Part shown: positions 50,477-60,896 of the stretch, one piece after another
Numbering within the stretch: the stretch's first letter is position 1
How the letters are laid out: each line of letters opens with the position of its first letter
Assembly (NCBI RefSeq): GCF_009687905.1
Contig: NZ_BLBG01000001.1
Span: forward strand, 310,001 to 374,000
Length of the DNA: 64,000 nucleotides
Source: Lacticaseibacillus zhaodongensis
GTDB taxonomy: Bacteria > Bacillota > Bacilli > Lactobacillales > Lactobacillaceae
Direction: 5' to 3'
Program-made: the position numbers and the translations under genes
Notes under the pieces: generated by a model
Databases searched by the model: none
Told to the model about the DNA's origin: nothing
Seen by the model: only the letters and a program-made list of their open reading frames with translations

Positions 50477-50812
50477 ATGTTGATATTGGGAGTGGCACTT
50501 CCCATTGGGTGGATGATTATTAGCGCAATCGTCTTGTATCTCGGACGCGGGCACAGGTGGCGGCGCAGCCCAGTTTACCTGCTCTGGATTGCTAATTTCG
50601 GGGCGATTTGGGTGCTGACCGCGCATGCTGAGCCTAGTTTCTTCTTTCTTTGTTGCGGTCTGGCCTGTGTAACGGGGGTTTTATGGGCCGTGATCACCAT
50701 CCTGCGCGTTTATGATTTATTACTCGGCCGGTTTGCCCGTCAATATGCGTTAATTATGGATGTTTTTAGCCTGATTTGGTGGTTGACAGCCCTCACCATT
50801 TTCCCCGGATAG
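50477..50812 (+). CDS. DUF3397 domain-containing membrane protein
   Basis: A 111-residue membrane protein with three or four helices. The pattern (ALPIGWMIISAIVLYLGRGH near the start, FFFLCCGLACVTGVLWAV centrally, and ALIMDVFSLIWWLTALTIFP at the end) fits DUF3397, which commonly precedes mraZ in lactobacilli. Function unknown. Start ATG 50477 behind AGCGAGGTGA. A terminator follows, so it is separate from the dcw operon. Confidence 0.78.
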   Translation: MLILGVALPIGWMIISAIVLYLGRGHRWRRSPVYLLWIANFGAIWVLTAHAEPSFFFLCCGLACVTGVLWAVITILRVYDLLLGRFARQYALIMDVFSLIWWLTALTIFPG

Positions 50813-50861
50813 ATTACGGAAAAATGGGACCAAGCCCCACTAACTAAACAGAAGTGATTGT

Positions 50862-50892
50862 GACCATGAACCCGCGGGCTCATGGTCTTTTT
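50862..50892 (+). terminator. Terminator between DUF3397 and mraZ
   Basis: GACCATGA (50862-50869) with TCATGGTC (50880-50887), inner CCCGCGGG, then TTTTTATT. Confidence 0.85.
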
Positions 50893-50955
50893 ATTGCCAT
50901 TTTTGCCTATGTTATTTTTCATTTTGATAACATTAGTTTGAATGTGGCTAATTGG

Positions 50956-50984
50956 TGGAGGAAAGTGGGGGGATGTGGTAATAT
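50956..50984 (+). promoter_or_regulatory. MraZ box and dcw promoter
   Basis: TGG triplets begin at 50956, 50966 and 50976 (TGGAG, TGGGG, TGGTA), exactly 10 bp apart, the spacing of MraZ-binding repeats. They precede a TAATAT -10-like sequence at 50979-50984. MraZ probably regulates its own operon here. Confidence 0.68.
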
Positions 50985-51010
50985 TGGCAATAAGGAAGGG
51001 GTGCCGGCGC

Positions 51011-51442
51011 ATGTTTATGGGTGAATATCATCACAATCTTGACGCCAAGGGCCGATTGATTGTTCCCGCTAAATTCCGGGAGCAGCTCGGGTCCAGCTTT
51101 GTGCTGACCCGGGGGATGGATGGTTGCCTGTTCGGTTACCCAGAGGAAGAGTGGCAGAAACTGCAGAACAAGCTGCAGGAGCTGCCTTTGACCAAGAAAG
51201 ATGCCCGCACCTTCGTTCGTTTTTTGTATTCCGCTGCTAGTGATTGTGAACTAGATCGCCAGGGTCGGATTAATGTACCACGAGTGTTAATGCAACACGC
51301 AGCATTGAGCAAGGCTTGTGTTCTAGTAGGGGTCGCAAACCGCATCGAAATCTGGAGCGCCGAGCGTTGGGATGAGTTCTCAACTGGTGCTGAGGAGAGC
51401 TTCGATGAAATTTCTGAAAATCTGATGGATTTTGGGTTGTAA
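51011..51442 (+). CDS. mraZ: Transcriptional regulator MraZ
   Basis: ATG 51011 gives 143 residues with the conserved opening [20 protein letters not shown]. Two AbrB-like swapped-hairpin domains are present; the second is marked by [19 protein letters not shown]. MraZ forms a ring-shaped multimer and binds TGG repeats at the dcw promoter; such repeats are seen 30-55 bases upstream. It is the first gene of the division and cell-wall cluster, three bases before rsmH. Confidence 0.97.
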   Translation: MFMGEYHHNLDAKGRLIVPAKFREQLGSSFVLTRGMDGCLFGYPEEEWQKLQNKLQELPLTKKDARTFVRFLYSAASDCELDRQGRINVPRVLMQHAALSKACVLVGVANRIEIWSAERWDEFSTGAEESFDEISENLMDFGL

Positions 51443-51445
51443 ATT

Positions 51446-52393
51446 ATGGAATATACACATGAGACAGTTTTACTGAGTACAGCAGCTGACGAGTTGAATG
51501 TTAAACCGGACGGAACGTATGTTGACGCCACGTTGGGTCGGGCTGGGCACACCAAGCGCATCCTGAGCAAGTTGACTAATGGACAGTTATACGCTTTTGA
51601 CCAGGACGCAGATGCAATCGCGGCGGTGAAAGCGGATATGGATCCACTGCCCGCGAACCTGCACTTGTTGCACACCAACTTCCGCAACTTAAAGGCGGCA
51701 CTTGCAGATGAGGGGGTCACCAAGGTTGACGGGATTCTTTACGATCTTGGCGTTTCCAGCCCGCAGTTTGATGATTCACAGCGGGGCTTTTCTTACCGTT
51801 TCGATGCACCACTCGACATGCGGATGGACCAGAGCCAGAGTCTGACCGCCAAAGTGATCGTCAATGAGTGGGACTTCAACGATATTGTCCGGATCTTGAC
51901 CCGCTATGGGGAAGAGCATTTTGCCAAACAAATTGCCCGCCAAATCGAGCGGGCACGGGCAGAAAAGCCAATCGAAACCACTTTTGAGCTGGTTGAGCTG
52001 ATCAAGGCCGGCATTCCGGCTGCCAAACGGCGTACGGGTGGTCATCCGGCTAAGAAGACCTTCCAGGCATTGCGCATCGCCGTCAATGATGAACTGGGAG
52101 CGCTTGAGGAGTCCCTGACGCAGGCGCTGACACTGCTTAATCCGCAGGGTCGGATCGCAGTCATCACATTCCAGTCGCTTGAGGATCGTCTGGTCAAGGT
52201 CATGTTCAAAGAGGCTAGTACCGCGCCTGAAGTGCCCCGGGGCTTACCAGTTTTGCCCCAGGATCAACACGTACCATTTTCACTGATCACCCGGAAACCG
52301 ATTCTACCGGATGCTGCGGAAATTGAGCGTAATCACCGTGCCCACAGTGCGAAGCTGCGAGTAATTGAAAAGAACGCCGAGGAGGCTGACTAA
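51446..52393 (+). CDS. rsmH: 16S rRNA (cytosine-1402-N4)-methyltransferase
   Basis: A 315-residue SAM-dependent methyltransferase. [20 protein letters not shown] opens the conserved N-terminus, the SAM site is [36 protein letters not shown] contains the family's DLGVSSPQ motif, and the C-terminal [13 protein letters not shown] is standard. It methylates C1402 in the ribosomal P site. Gene position directly after mraZ is conserved. Confidence 0.97.
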   Translation: MEYTHETVLLSTAADELNVKPDGTYVDATLGRAGHTKRILSKLTNGQLYAFDQDADAIAAVKADMDPLPANLHLLHTNFRNLKAALADEGVTKVDGILYDLGVSSPQFDDSQRGFSYRFDAPLDMRMDQSQSLTAKVIVNEWDFNDIVRILTRYGEEHFAKQIARQIERARAEKPIETTFELVELIKAGIPAAKRRTGGHPAKKTFQALRIAVNDELGALEESLTQALTLLNPQGRIAVITFQSLEDRLVKVMFKEASTAPEVPRGLPVLPQDQHVPFSLITRKPILPDAAEIERNHRAHSAKLRVIEKNAEEAD

Positions 52394-52395
52394 TC

Positions 52396-52785
52396 ATGGT
52401 TGACAATACAGCAAGAGTATATGCAAATCCCGATTCAGAACCTGGCCAGACGCCGCAACCCAATTCGCAGCCTCGGCCGCAGGTGCAGACCGCACCACTA
52501 CATAAAACAAGGGTCCGATTTAGTGCCTTTGAACGCGTCATGACCGTTACGCTGGGTTTACTAGCGGCGGGGATGGCGGGTGCCTGCGTGTCCGCGCAAG
52601 TTAACGTGGCTACGACTCAGCGTACCTACCAAAAAGAACAGGGCCAAATCGAACAGGTAAACAAGGGAATAGCGAACTTCGAACAAGCTGTTAGTGAGCT
52701 CACTGATTCCGAACGCCTCAGCTCCTTTGCCAAGGCACATGGACTCACTGTTGTCGAAGGAAGCGTGAAGCAGGCGGTTAAATGA
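52396..52785 (+). CDS. ftsL: Cell division protein FtsL
   Basis: A 129-residue bitopic membrane protein: proline/glutamine-rich cytosolic tail (DSEPGQTPQPNSQPRPQVQT), one helix (VMTVTLGLLAAGMAGACVSA) and a short extracellular leucine-zipper-like region (RTYQKEQGQIEQVNKGIANF). It forms a complex with DivIC and DivIB and activates the septal synthase. It overlaps the start of the PBP gene by four bases. Sequence is poorly conserved; context makes the assignment. Confidence 0.88.
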   Translation: MVDNTARVYANPDSEPGQTPQPNSQPRPQVQTAPLHKTRVRFSAFERVMTVTLGLLAAGMAGACVSAQVNVATTQRTYQKEQGQIEQVNKGIANFEQAVSELTDSERLSSFAKAHGLTVVEGSVKQAVK

Positions 52786-54923
52786 AGAGCAAAGCAAAAA
52801 AGCGATATTCGAAATCACATCTACGCAGCAATCGGCAGCGGGTGGGCATTCTGCTCATGTTCCTGACGGCGGTTGTGTTCGTGATTTTTGTTTGTCGCTT
52901 TTCTTATATCGCGCATGGTAAAGCCTATAGCGTTAACCTTGACGCAAAGCTGAACCAGCAAGTGACACATACCAAAGTCATCCCCGCCAAACGGGGAGCT
53001 ATTTTAGATAAGTCCGGAACCGTGATTGCCGAATCCGGTAACACTTACAAGGTCTACGCTCTACTTAAACATCAGTATCCTGACGATAAGCGGAAAGTCG
53101 TGCGGAACAAGCAAAAGACTGCCGAGATCCTGTCCCGCTACCTGCAAATGTCTAGTGATGAGGTTCTGCAACGACTGAACCCGCAGCTGAAGACCACCAG
53201 TCAGGTTGAATTTGGGGCTTCTGGGGCGAGTCTTTCTTTAGATACTAAAGGACGGTTGCAAGCGGAGAAGTTACCGGGAATCATGTTCTCGACCTCGTCA
53301 TCGCGCCTCTACCCGAACGGAACTTTTGCCTCTCACGTCATCGGGATGGTGAATGTTAATAATGACGCCAGCACCTCCTTAACCAAGGTTACCGGGACCA
53401 TGGGGCTAGAGAAGTGGTTTAACGGTTTGCTTAGCGGCCGCAACGGTCAAAAAACCGAGAAAACCGACTTCTTTGGCTATCAGCTCAATGGCACCAAGGT
53501 TAAGGACCGGCCTGTTCGTAACGGGGGTACGGTTTACACGACTCTGGATACGAATCTGCAGTCGTACTTGGAGTCGATGCTGAACAACGTGCAGGACCGG
53601 TTTGCCCCCAAGGAATTAACGGCAACGGTCATGAGTGCCAAGACGGGTGCGATTCTTGCCACCAGTGAGCGTCCAACCTTTGATCCGGTTTCGCAGACGG
53701 GACTCAGCAAGTGGAACAGTGCGCTGACGCAAGATGTCTATGAACCCGGGTCGATCATGAAAATCGTGACCTTGGCTTCCGCAATTGACAGTGGTACGTA
53801 CCGGCCGAACGAGTATTACCAGTCTGGTAATATCAAAATTGGTGGGGGCACGATTTACGATTGGCAACGTTCTGGTTGGGGAACCATTCCCCTCAGTCAA
53901 GCCTTCCCGCGTAGTAGTAATGTCGGGATGGTTAACATTGAGCAGGACATGGGCGCCGCAACTTGGCAGAAATACCTGCACCGCTTTGGCTTCGGGACGA
54001 AGACTGGCATTACGCTGCCGGATGAGTCGAGTGGTTCCATTGCGTTCAACGGCAAGCTGAACCAGGTCAGTACCGCGTTCGGCCAAGCCATCAACGTCAC
54101 GGTCGTGCAGATGTTGCGGGCAATGACCGCCGTCTCCAACAATGGGGAGATGGTCCAGCCGCGGATCGTCAGCAAGACTGTTTCCGGGGATGGCAAGGTG
54201 ACGAACTACGGCACTAAGAAACTCGGTCGTGTCATCAAGAAGAGCAGTGCTGAGGGCGTTCGTGCCGAAATGCGCCAGGTAGTCAATGCCACGTATGGAA
54301 CTGGCCGGGTCTACAAAATTAACGGGGTCGACCTTGGGGTGAAGACCGGGACCGCGCAAGTTGCCGGCACCCACGGCTACCTGACCGGTTCGAATAACTA
54401 TACCTTTAGTGTTGCCGGCATGGTGCCGATTTCCAATCCAAAGTACGTGGTTTACATCACGATGAAACAACCACAACGTATGACTGAAGATCCCGAGAAG
54501 ATTTTAAACTCGATTTTCACACCGCTGGTCAAACGGACCCTCGCGCTTGAAGGGGCGCAGGGAGTGGCAGTTACGCCAGCCGAGATGCCAAGCGTGATTG
54601 GCACCAACACGGTTTCAGCCCAGCAGCAGCTGCAAAAGGCCGGTTACAAAGTGACTGTAGTCGGCAGTGGCAACCAAATCGTGCAGCAACAACCGGTCGT
54701 TAAACAACAGGTACTTCCGGGGAGCCGCGTGATTCTTTTGACAAATGGTGCCATGACAATGCCATCTGTACTTGGTTGGGGCAAATCGGATGTGTTAAAA
54801 TTGGCCCAGATTACTGGAGTTTCTTTCACACTTAGAGGCGATGGTTTCGCAAGCGCACAAAGCTTGAAACAAGGTGCACTGATTAGTGGTGATGGGGGGA
54901 CCATCACCTTTTCAGAGCAATAG
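52782..54923 (+). CDS. pbp2B: Septal penicillin-binding protein (PBP2x/PBP2B, class B)
   Basis: A 713-residue class B PBP. One N-terminal helix ([19 protein letters not shown]) is followed by a dimerisation domain. The transpeptidase domain has Ser324 in SIMK, the SSN motif (RSSNVG) and KTGTAQ at about 521. Two C-terminal PASTA domains (about 590-650 and 655-713) place it with PBP2x-like enzymes. It crosslinks septal peptidoglycan and is a beta-lactam target. The start ATG overlaps ftsL. Confidence 0.95.
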   Translation: MKSKAKKRYSKSHLRSNRQRVGILLMFLTAVVFVIFVCRFSYIAHGKAYSVNLDAKLNQQVTHTKVIPAKRGAILDKSGTVIAESGNTYKVYALLKHQYPDDKRKVVRNKQKTAEILSRYLQMSSDEVLQRLNPQLKTTSQVEFGASGASLSLDTKGRLQAEKLPGIMFSTSSSRLYPNGTFASHVIGMVNVNNDASTSLTKVTGTMGLEKWFNGLLSGRNGQKTEKTDFFGYQLNGTKVKDRPVRNGGTVYTTLDTNLQSYLESMLNNVQDRFAPKELTATVMSAKTGAILATSERPTFDPVSQTGLSKWNSALTQDVYEPGSIMKIVTLASAIDSGTYRPNEYYQSGNIKIGGGTIYDWQRSGWGTIPLSQAFPRSSNVGMVNIEQDMGAATWQKYLHRFGFGTKTGITLPDESSGSIAFNGKLNQVSTAFGQAINVTVVQMLRAMTAVSNNGEMVQPRIVSKTVSGDGKVTNYGTKKLGRVIKKSSAEGVRAEMRQVVNATYGTGRVYKINGVDLGVKTGTAQVAGTHGYLTGSNNYTFSVAGMVPISNPKYVVYITMKQPQRMTEDPEKILNSIFTPLVKRTLALEGAQGVAVTPAEMPSVIGTNTVSAQQQLQKAGYKVTVVGSGNQIVQQQPVVKQQVLPGSRVILLTNGAMTMPSVLGWGKSDVLKLAQITGVSFTLRGDGFASAQSLKQGALISGDGGTITFSEQ

Positions 54924-54943
54924 AAAATGAGGTATGTAGAGTA

Positions 54944-55909
54944 ATGCAGTTTGCACAAATGATAATTCCCATCGCGTCAGCCTTTGTGATCACGGTCTTG
55001 ATTCTCCCCTTGTTCATCGGCTACATGCGCATGAACAAAGAGGGGCAGACGATTCGTGAAGAGGGGCCAAAGTGGCACGAGAAGAAGAGCGGGACGCCAA
55101 CCATGGGCGGTCTGGTTTTCATTATCGCAATCATCATCAGCGCCATTTGGGTTGGAGTTTGGCAGCACCAGCTGAGCATGGCCTTGTTCATGGCCCTATT
55201 CATCTTGGTTCTGTATGGGGCCTTGGGCTTTGCGGATGATTTCATTAAGGTTTCCATGCACCGTAACCTTGGCTTGCGGGCGTGGCAAAAAATGCTTGGT
55301 CAGATTGTTGGGGCCGCGGTTTTCTTAATTGCCCTGTTCCACGAGGGTTTTAAGCCGACAGTGCCGGTACCCTTTATTGGGACGGTCAACAGTACCTGGT
55401 TTTACGTTCTGTTTGCCGCGGTGTGGCTCATTGGTTTCAGTAATGCGGTCAACCTGACTGATGGTTTGGACGGTCTGGTTGCCGGCCAAGCCACAATTGC
55501 TTTTGGGACTTATGCAATCATTGCGGCCCACGAGCAGCGCGTTGACGTGCTGATTATCTGTCTCAGCGTGATTGGGGGTCTGCTCGGTTTCCTGATTTAC
55601 AACCACAAGCCCGCCAAAATTTTCATGGGTGACGTTGGCAGCTTAGCGTTAGGTGGCATGCTCGCAGCAGTTTCACTGATGCTGCACCGTGAGTGGTCAC
55701 TACTGCTGATCGGGATCATCTTTGTTTGTGAAACCGCCAGCGTGATCCTGCAAGTGGCCAGCTTCAAACTCACTGGGAAGCGTCTGTTCAAGATGTCCCC
55801 AATTCACCACCATTTCGAAATGCTGGGGTGGAGTGAATGGCGGATCGATATTACCTTCTGGATCGTCGGTGCGCTCGCCAGCGGCTTGTACCTGGCAGTG
55901 TGCATGTAA
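54944..55909 (+). CDS. mraY: Phospho-N-acetylmuramoyl-pentapeptide transferase
   Basis: A 321-residue membrane enzyme with about ten helices. The conserved segments [24 protein letters not shown], the [12 protein letters not shown] motif (magnesium binding) and the [16 protein letters not shown] histidine loop are all present. It transfers phospho-MurNAc-pentapeptide from UDP to undecaprenyl phosphate, making lipid I. The order pbp-mraY-murD-murG is the usual dcw order. Confidence 0.97.
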   Translation: MQFAQMIIPIASAFVITVLILPLFIGYMRMNKEGQTIREEGPKWHEKKSGTPTMGGLVFIIAIIISAIWVGVWQHQLSMALFMALFILVLYGALGFADDFIKVSMHRNLGLRAWQKMLGQIVGAAVFLIALFHEGFKPTVPVPFIGTVNSTWFYVLFAAVWLIGFSNAVNLTDGLDGLVAGQATIAFGTYAIIAAHEQRVDVLIICLSVIGGLLGFLIYNHKPAKIFMGDVGSLALGGMLAAVSLMLHREWSLLLIGIIFVCETASVILQVASFKLTGKRLFKMSPIHHHFEMLGWSEWRIDITFWIVGALASGLYLAVCM

Positions 55910-55963
55910 TTAATCAGCAGTACAATAAATCGAGTAATAAAAATTAGAAAGAAGCTTTGGGTT

Positions 55964-57331
55964 ATGCAAGAAATCAACGATTACAAGAACAAAAAGGTCC
56001 TCGTGTTGGGACTAGCTAAAAGTGGGCTGAATGCCGCCCGCTTGCTACATAAATTAGGGGCACTGGTTACCGTTAACGACAAGAAGGATTTTCACGAAAA
56101 TCCGGATGCGCAGTCACTCGTTGAAGACGGTATCCGCGTGATTTCTGGCAGTCACCCCGTTGAATTACTCGATGAGAATTTTGAACTGGTCGTCAAAAAC
56201 CCCGGGATTCCTTACACCAACCCGATGGTCAAGCGGGCACTTGAGCTGAAGATTCCGATCATTACTGAACCGGAACTCGCTTACGAAGTTTCCGTGGCGC
56301 CTTGGGTCGGTGTTACCGGAACTAACGGTAAAACTACGACCACCACGCTGATTGGCCTGTTGCTTAATGAAGGGGGCCAGAGTGCAAAAGTCGGTGGGAA
56401 CATCGGTATTCCGATCAGTCAGGTTGCACAGAAAGCAACGAAGGACGACGTGATCGTTGCCGAACTCTCCAGCTTCCAGCTGCTGGGCATCACCAAGTTG
56501 CACCCGCATGTAGCTGTGCTCACTAATATCTATGAGGCCCACCTCGATTACCATGGTAGCCGTGAGAATTACGTCAAGGCCAAAATGCGGATCACGATGA
56601 ATCAGACCGCTGACGATTACTTCATCATGAATTGGGACCTACCGGAGATGCACGAACTGGCTAAGCAGAGCAAAGCCAAAATCGTGGCCTTTTCCCGCAA
56701 GAACGCGGCTGGTGCCCGGGCCCAACTGACTGACGGTTACCTCTGCTTTGACGGCGAGAAGATTATGGCTGCTGACAAACTGCAGATTCCGGGCAGTCAC
56801 AACATTGAGAATGCGCTCGCAGCCATTGCGGTTGCCAAAATTTACGGCATTGATAATGCTGCAATTGTGCGCGTGCTCTCAACGTTCAGTGGTGTTAAGC
56901 ACCGGATTCAGTATGTCCAGACGGTTGCCGGTCGCCGCTTCTACAACGACAGCAAGGCCACCAATGTGGAGGCAGCCAGCGTCGCGATTCAGGCCTTCAA
57001 GGATCCTGAAGTGCTGATTGCTGGTGGTCTCGACCGCGGCCTGTCCATGGATGACCTCGTACCACTGGTTAAGCAGCATGTTAAGGCCATGATCACGTAT
57101 GGTGAAACTGCGAGTCTGATGGTCCAGGTTGCTAAAGATGCCGGCGTGCAAATCATTAAGCGCGTTGAGAATTTGGATGAAGCCGTTCCGGCCGCATACG
57201 CTGCCAGTGCTAAGGGTGATGTGATCCTGCTGTCACCTGCAGCCGCCAGTTGGGATCAGTTCCACACCTTCGAAGAACGCGGCGACGTGTTCATCGCTGA
57301 TGTTGCCAAGATTGCCGCGCAGGAGGGCTAG
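55964..57331 (+). CDS. murD: UDP-N-acetylmuramoyl-L-alanine--D-glutamate ligase
   Basis: A 455-residue Mur ligase. The N-terminal Rossmann part has VLVLGLAKSGLNAARLL, the ATP P-loop is VGVTGTNGKTTTTTLIG, and NDSKATN with GLDRGLSMDDL occur in the C-terminal parts. It adds D-glutamate to UDP-MurNAc-L-Ala in the cytosol. Six bases separate it from murG. Confidence 0.97.
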   Translation: MQEINDYKNKKVLVLGLAKSGLNAARLLHKLGALVTVNDKKDFHENPDAQSLVEDGIRVISGSHPVELLDENFELVVKNPGIPYTNPMVKRALELKIPIITEPELAYEVSVAPWVGVTGTNGKTTTTTLIGLLLNEGGQSAKVGGNIGIPISQVAQKATKDDVIVAELSSFQLLGITKLHPHVAVLTNIYEAHLDYHGSRENYVKAKMRITMNQTADDYFIMNWDLPEMHELAKQSKAKIVAFSRKNAAGARAQLTDGYLCFDGEKIMAADKLQIPGSHNIENALAAIAVAKIYGIDNAAIVRVLSTFSGVKHRIQYVQTVAGRRFYNDSKATNVEAASVAIQAFKDPEVLIAGGLDRGLSMDDLVPLVKQHVKAMITYGETASLMVQVAKDAGVQIIKRVENLDEAVPAAYAASAKGDVILLSPAAASWDQFHTFEERGDVFIADVAKIAAQEG

Positions 57332-57337
57332 AAGATA

Positions 57338-58438
57338 ATGCGAATCGTCGTATCTGGTGGCGGTACTGGTGGCCACATCTACCCGGCTTTAGCCTTACTC
57401 GATCGGCTTAAGGAGCTGGGTAAGCTTGATGCCGCACTATACGTTGGGACCGAACGCGGGCTTGAATCCCGGATCGTGCCGACCCATAATGTGCCCTTTG
57501 CCACCATCAAGATTCAGGGCTTCAGCCGGAGAATGAACTGGCGGGGGGTCCGGACTAACCTGGAAACCGCCCGGTTGTTTTTGAGCAGTGTGAAGAAAGC
57601 ACGCAAAATTTTGCGGGAATTCAAGCCCGATGTTGTTGTCGGCACTGGTGGCTATGTGTCCGGCGCAACGCTTTACGCCGCAGCCCGGATGCACATCCCG
57701 ACGGTCATTCATGAGTCCAACTCCATTGCCGGGGTGACCAACAAGTTCTTGGCGCACTTTGTCACGGCCATTGCCATCAGTTTCCAAGACGTCGCCAAGG
57801 ATTTTCCACGCGCAAAGGTGACCCTGACTGGTAACCCCCGGGCCCAACAGGTTGCAGGATTGCAGCCGAATGAGCAGTTGAAGGAATATGGACTGGACCC
57901 GAAGAAACGGTGCTTACTCATTTTTGGTGGTTCGCGAGGTGCGCCGCGCATCAACAAGGCCACTTTGGCGGCGATGCCTGCTTTTGCAAAAGCAGACTAC
58001 CAGGTGCTTTTCGTGACGGGGCAGGCACACTACCAGTCCATCGTTGATGCGAGTGGGCGCTTGCCGGAGAATGTCGCGGTCGTGCCTTACATCGCCCATA
58101 TGGAACGCGTGTTGCCTGATGTGTCTTTGCTTGTTAGTCGTAGTGGTGCCACCACACTAGCGGAATTGACCGCATTAGGTTTGCCAGCGGTCTTGATTCC
58201 AAGTCCCAACGTGACCCACAACCATCAATACCACAACGCTAAAAGTCTCGAAAACGCCGGCGCAGCCGTGGTGCTTACTGAAGATGAACTGGATGAGCGG
58301 TTCATCAGCACCGTTCAGCAACTCATGGCTGATCCGGATAAACTAGCCACCATGGCCAGTGCATCCGTTAAGCTCGGTGTTCCGGACGCCACAGACCGCT
58401 TGATCACCGTATTGGAGGCGGCAATGAAGGGAGAGTAG
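57338..58438 (+). CDS. murG: UDP-GlcNAc--undecaprenyl-PP-MurNAc-pentapeptide GlcNAc transferase
   Basis: A 366-residue GT-B glycosyltransferase. It opens RIVVSGGGTGGHIYPALAL with the first glycine loop. VVGTGGYVSGATLYAA, IHESNSIAGVTNKFLA and the UDP-binding LVSRSGATTLAELTALGLPA are conserved. It converts lipid I to lipid II on the inner membrane face. It is followed three bases later by divIB. Confidence 0.97.
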   Translation: MRIVVSGGGTGGHIYPALALLDRLKELGKLDAALYVGTERGLESRIVPTHNVPFATIKIQGFSRRMNWRGVRTNLETARLFLSSVKKARKILREFKPDVVVGTGGYVSGATLYAAARMHIPTVIHESNSIAGVTNKFLAHFVTAIAISFQDVAKDFPRAKVTLTGNPRAQQVAGLQPNEQLKEYGLDPKKRCLLIFGGSRGAPRINKATLAAMPAFAKADYQVLFVTGQAHYQSIVDASGRLPENVAVVPYIAHMERVLPDVSLLVSRSGATTLAELTALGLPAVLIPSPNVTHNHQYHNAKSLENAGAAVVLTEDELDERFISTVQQLMADPDKLATMASASVKLGVPDATDRLITVLEAAMKGE

Positions 58439-58441
58439 CCA

Positions 58442-59272
58442 ATGGCCCGCAAAAAGAATCCAGATGTCAATCCGCGCGCGAGCTTCGATAATTATGCGAA
58501 GCAGCTTCACGGCAGCGAGCAGCCCCCTAAGAATCCCAAGAAGATTCAGCAGGAACTGCCCAAAGTGCAAAAGATTCGGCAGCGGCGCACCATTCGCAAC
58601 TTGATCCTGATTTTGACCCCTCTGCTGGTCGTCGGTGCACTGTGTGTCTATATGGGCACCAGCATGTCGAAGGTTAGCAATGTGAGCGTTCATGGTACTG
58701 ATCTCATCATCAATCAGGATGTGATTGATGCCAGTGGTCTGAATGATAAAAGCTATGTTCCACAATTATTGTTGAATCGCAAGCGGGTGGCCCGCCAAAT
58801 TAAAAGGCGCGTTCCGGCCGCGCAGGAAGTCACCATCAAGATGACGAGCATGCGTGATGTTGCCATTAACGTGCATGAGTACTCTGCGACAGGTTATCTC
58901 GATGAGCAGGATGGCTATCATGTCATTTTGAGCACCGGGGTCATCATGAAGGCAGAAACTGATCACCCAAAACAGGGCTTACCGGTGTTCCGCGGTTTCA
59001 CAAAAGTGCGGGAACTTCGGAAAATGATAAAATTAGTTAATCAATTTCCTGTTGCCATTCGCCGGGATGTCTCCGAAATCACTGCAACTAACGGTGATGC
59101 CAATCCTTATCAAATTACGATAAGTATGAATGATGGGAATGAGGTTATTGCCGACCGGCGCACGGTGGTTAAGAAAATAAAGTATTATCCTAGCATTGTT
59201 GCGCAGGTCAAAGGACAGGGAACGGTGGACCTCGAAGTGGGCGCTTTCTTCACTCCGAAAGCCAGTAAATAA
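58442..59272 (+). CDS. divIB: Cell division protein DivIB/FtsQ
   Basis: A 276-residue bitopic protein. A basic cytosolic tail (about 60 residues, RQRRTIRNL near the membrane) leads to one helix (LILILTPLLVVGALCVYMG), a POTRA domain starting KVSNVSVHGTDLIINQDVID, and the FtsQ beta domain. It acts with FtsL and DivIC in the septal complex. About 175 bases without a gene follow before ftsA and may hold a promoter for ftsAZ. Confidence 0.9.
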   Translation: MARKKNPDVNPRASFDNYAKQLHGSEQPPKNPKKIQQELPKVQKIRQRRTIRNLILILTPLLVVGALCVYMGTSMSKVSNVSVHGTDLIINQDVIDASGLNDKSYVPQLLLNRKRVARQIKRRVPAAQEVTIKMTSMRDVAINVHEYSATGYLDEQDGYHVILSTGVIMKAETDHPKQGLPVFRGFTKVRELRKMIKLVNQFPVAIRRDVSEITATNGDANPYQITISMNDGNEVIADRRTVVKKIKYYPSIVAQVKGQGTVDLEVGAFFTPKASK

Positions 59273-59447
59273 ATATCGTTCCCCGACCTTAAGCTTGTGA
59301 ATGTGTCGTTTAGTTTAAAAATGGCGTTGTAAAGCCGAATGGTAAGGTATTCATACGCTTTTGTGAAACATTGTGGTACACTCAAAACAGAACAATTGAT
59401 AACATAAAAATTAAAGATTTACACGGAATAAAAGGAGGTCCAGAACC

Positions 59448-60794
59448 ATGGGAAATCAGGGCATATATGTCGGTCTTGATGTGGGGACCACCTCAATAAA
59501 AGCCATTGCCGCAGAAGTTACTTCGGGCCAGATGCATGTTATTGGTGTGGGTAGTCAACGTTCCGACGGGCTCTCGCGAGGGGTCATTGTCGATATCGAC
59601 AAAGCAGTTAGCGCAATCAAAGCAGCCGTTGACCAGGCTGCTAAGAAGGCTAACGTACAAATAGACACGGTTGTTGCGGGCGTGCCAGCAAGTAGATTGC
59701 AAATTGAGCAAGTGTCCGGGCTCATTGCGGTCGGCGATACGAGTAAGGAAATCACCGATGCAGATGTGCGCAACGTTGCCGCGACCGCATTGACGCGGAA
59801 CCTGCCACCTGAGCGGGAAGTCCTATCTCTGATTCCAGACGAGTTTATTGTTGATGGCTTCGATGGCATTAAGGACCCCCGGGGAATGATCGGGGTGCGC
59901 CTGGAGATGAAGGCCCTGCTCCTGACCGTTCCCAAAACCGTGTTGCATAATTTGTCCCGGGCGATTGCCAAGGCGGGTTATGAGGTGGCGGCTTTTGTTG
60001 CCAACCCACTTGCAGTCGGAACATATATCCTCTCTGATGGCGAGCAGGACTTCGGGACGGTGGTTCTCGATCTGGGCGGTGGTCAGAGTACCGCTTCGGT
60101 CATTCATGACCACAAACTGAAGTATACCGATGAGGATCCTGAAGGCGGCGAGTACGTCACGAAGGACATCTCGGTGGTCCTGAACACCAGCTTCGCAGAC
60201 GCCGAACGGTTGAAGCGGCAGTATGGCAACGCGGATTCGCTCGCAGCCAGTGAAGATAACACCTTTCCAGTGACCGTGGTCGGAAAGAACACGCAAGCAA
60301 TGATTTCGGAAAAGTATCTGGCTGAAATCATTGAGGCGCGCTTCACCCAGATTTTCACCCGGCTCGATGACTCGCTAAAGAAGACCAACGGGTTGGATCT
60401 TCCGGGTGGTATTGTCATCACCGGTGGTAACGCCGCTTTGCCAGGGGTGACCCAGCTGGCCCAAGATATTTTCGGACGGGACGTGAAGCTCTTCACTCCG
60501 AACGAAGTGGGGCTGCGCCATCCAGGCTTCACCCAAGCACTAGCATTGATTCACGCTGCAGCCACTATGACTGATGTGGAGATAATTGTGGGGTCTGCAC
60601 TGCAGACACCAATTAAGCTCCAGCCGTCATCAGCGGCTAAACCAGCTCCGGAGACTGTTACCTCCCAAGCACCTGCACAGCCAGTACCAAGCAGGAAGCA
60701 AGCGGCGGCCAAACATGCTGCCGAGCCGAAGAAGGACGAAGGCGAAGAAAAGCCATCGCTGATTAAGCGCTTCCTGAATACCTTCTTTGAGTAA
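59448..60794 (+). CDS. ftsA: Cell division protein FtsA
   Basis: A 448-residue actin-like protein. GIYVGLDVGTTSIKAIAAEV is the phosphate-1 motif, then VVLDLGGGQSTASVI and GGIVITGGNAALPG. A variable linker rich in Ala/Pro/Gln (residues about 390-430) leads to a C-terminal amphipathic helix (PSLIKRFLNTFFE) that anchors FtsZ filaments to the membrane. Start ATG behind AAAGGAGG. Confidence 0.97.
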   Translation: MGNQGIYVGLDVGTTSIKAIAAEVTSGQMHVIGVGSQRSDGLSRGVIVDIDKAVSAIKAAVDQAAKKANVQIDTVVAGVPASRLQIEQVSGLIAVGDTSKEITDADVRNVAATALTRNLPPEREVLSLIPDEFIVDGFDGIKDPRGMIGVRLEMKALLLTVPKTVLHNLSRAIAKAGYEVAAFVANPLAVGTYILSDGEQDFGTVVLDLGGGQSTASVIHDHKLKYTDEDPEGGEYVTKDISVVLNTSFADAERLKRQYGNADSLAASEDNTFPVTVVGKNTQAMISEKYLAEIIEARFTQIFTRLDDSLKKTNGLDLPGGIVITGGNAALPGVTQLAQDIFGRDVKLFTPNEVGLRHPGFTQALALIHAAATMTDVEIIVGSALQTPIKLQPSSAAKPAPETVTSQAPAQPVPSRKQAAAKHAAEPKKDEGEEKPSLIKRFLNTFFE

Positions 60795-60896
60795 TTATAG
60801 CAGCAAACGTTTGTTCGCAACAAGCGGATTTAGAATTTTTGGCTTGATAATCGCAATAATAAATTTATAAATAGTCCCTAGCTAGGAGGAACAATC

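Noticed and set aside
53616-54476. 286-codon minus-strand frame inside the PBP gene
   Set aside because: Antisense shadow of the transpeptidase domain; histidine- and arginine-rich without any recognisable motif.
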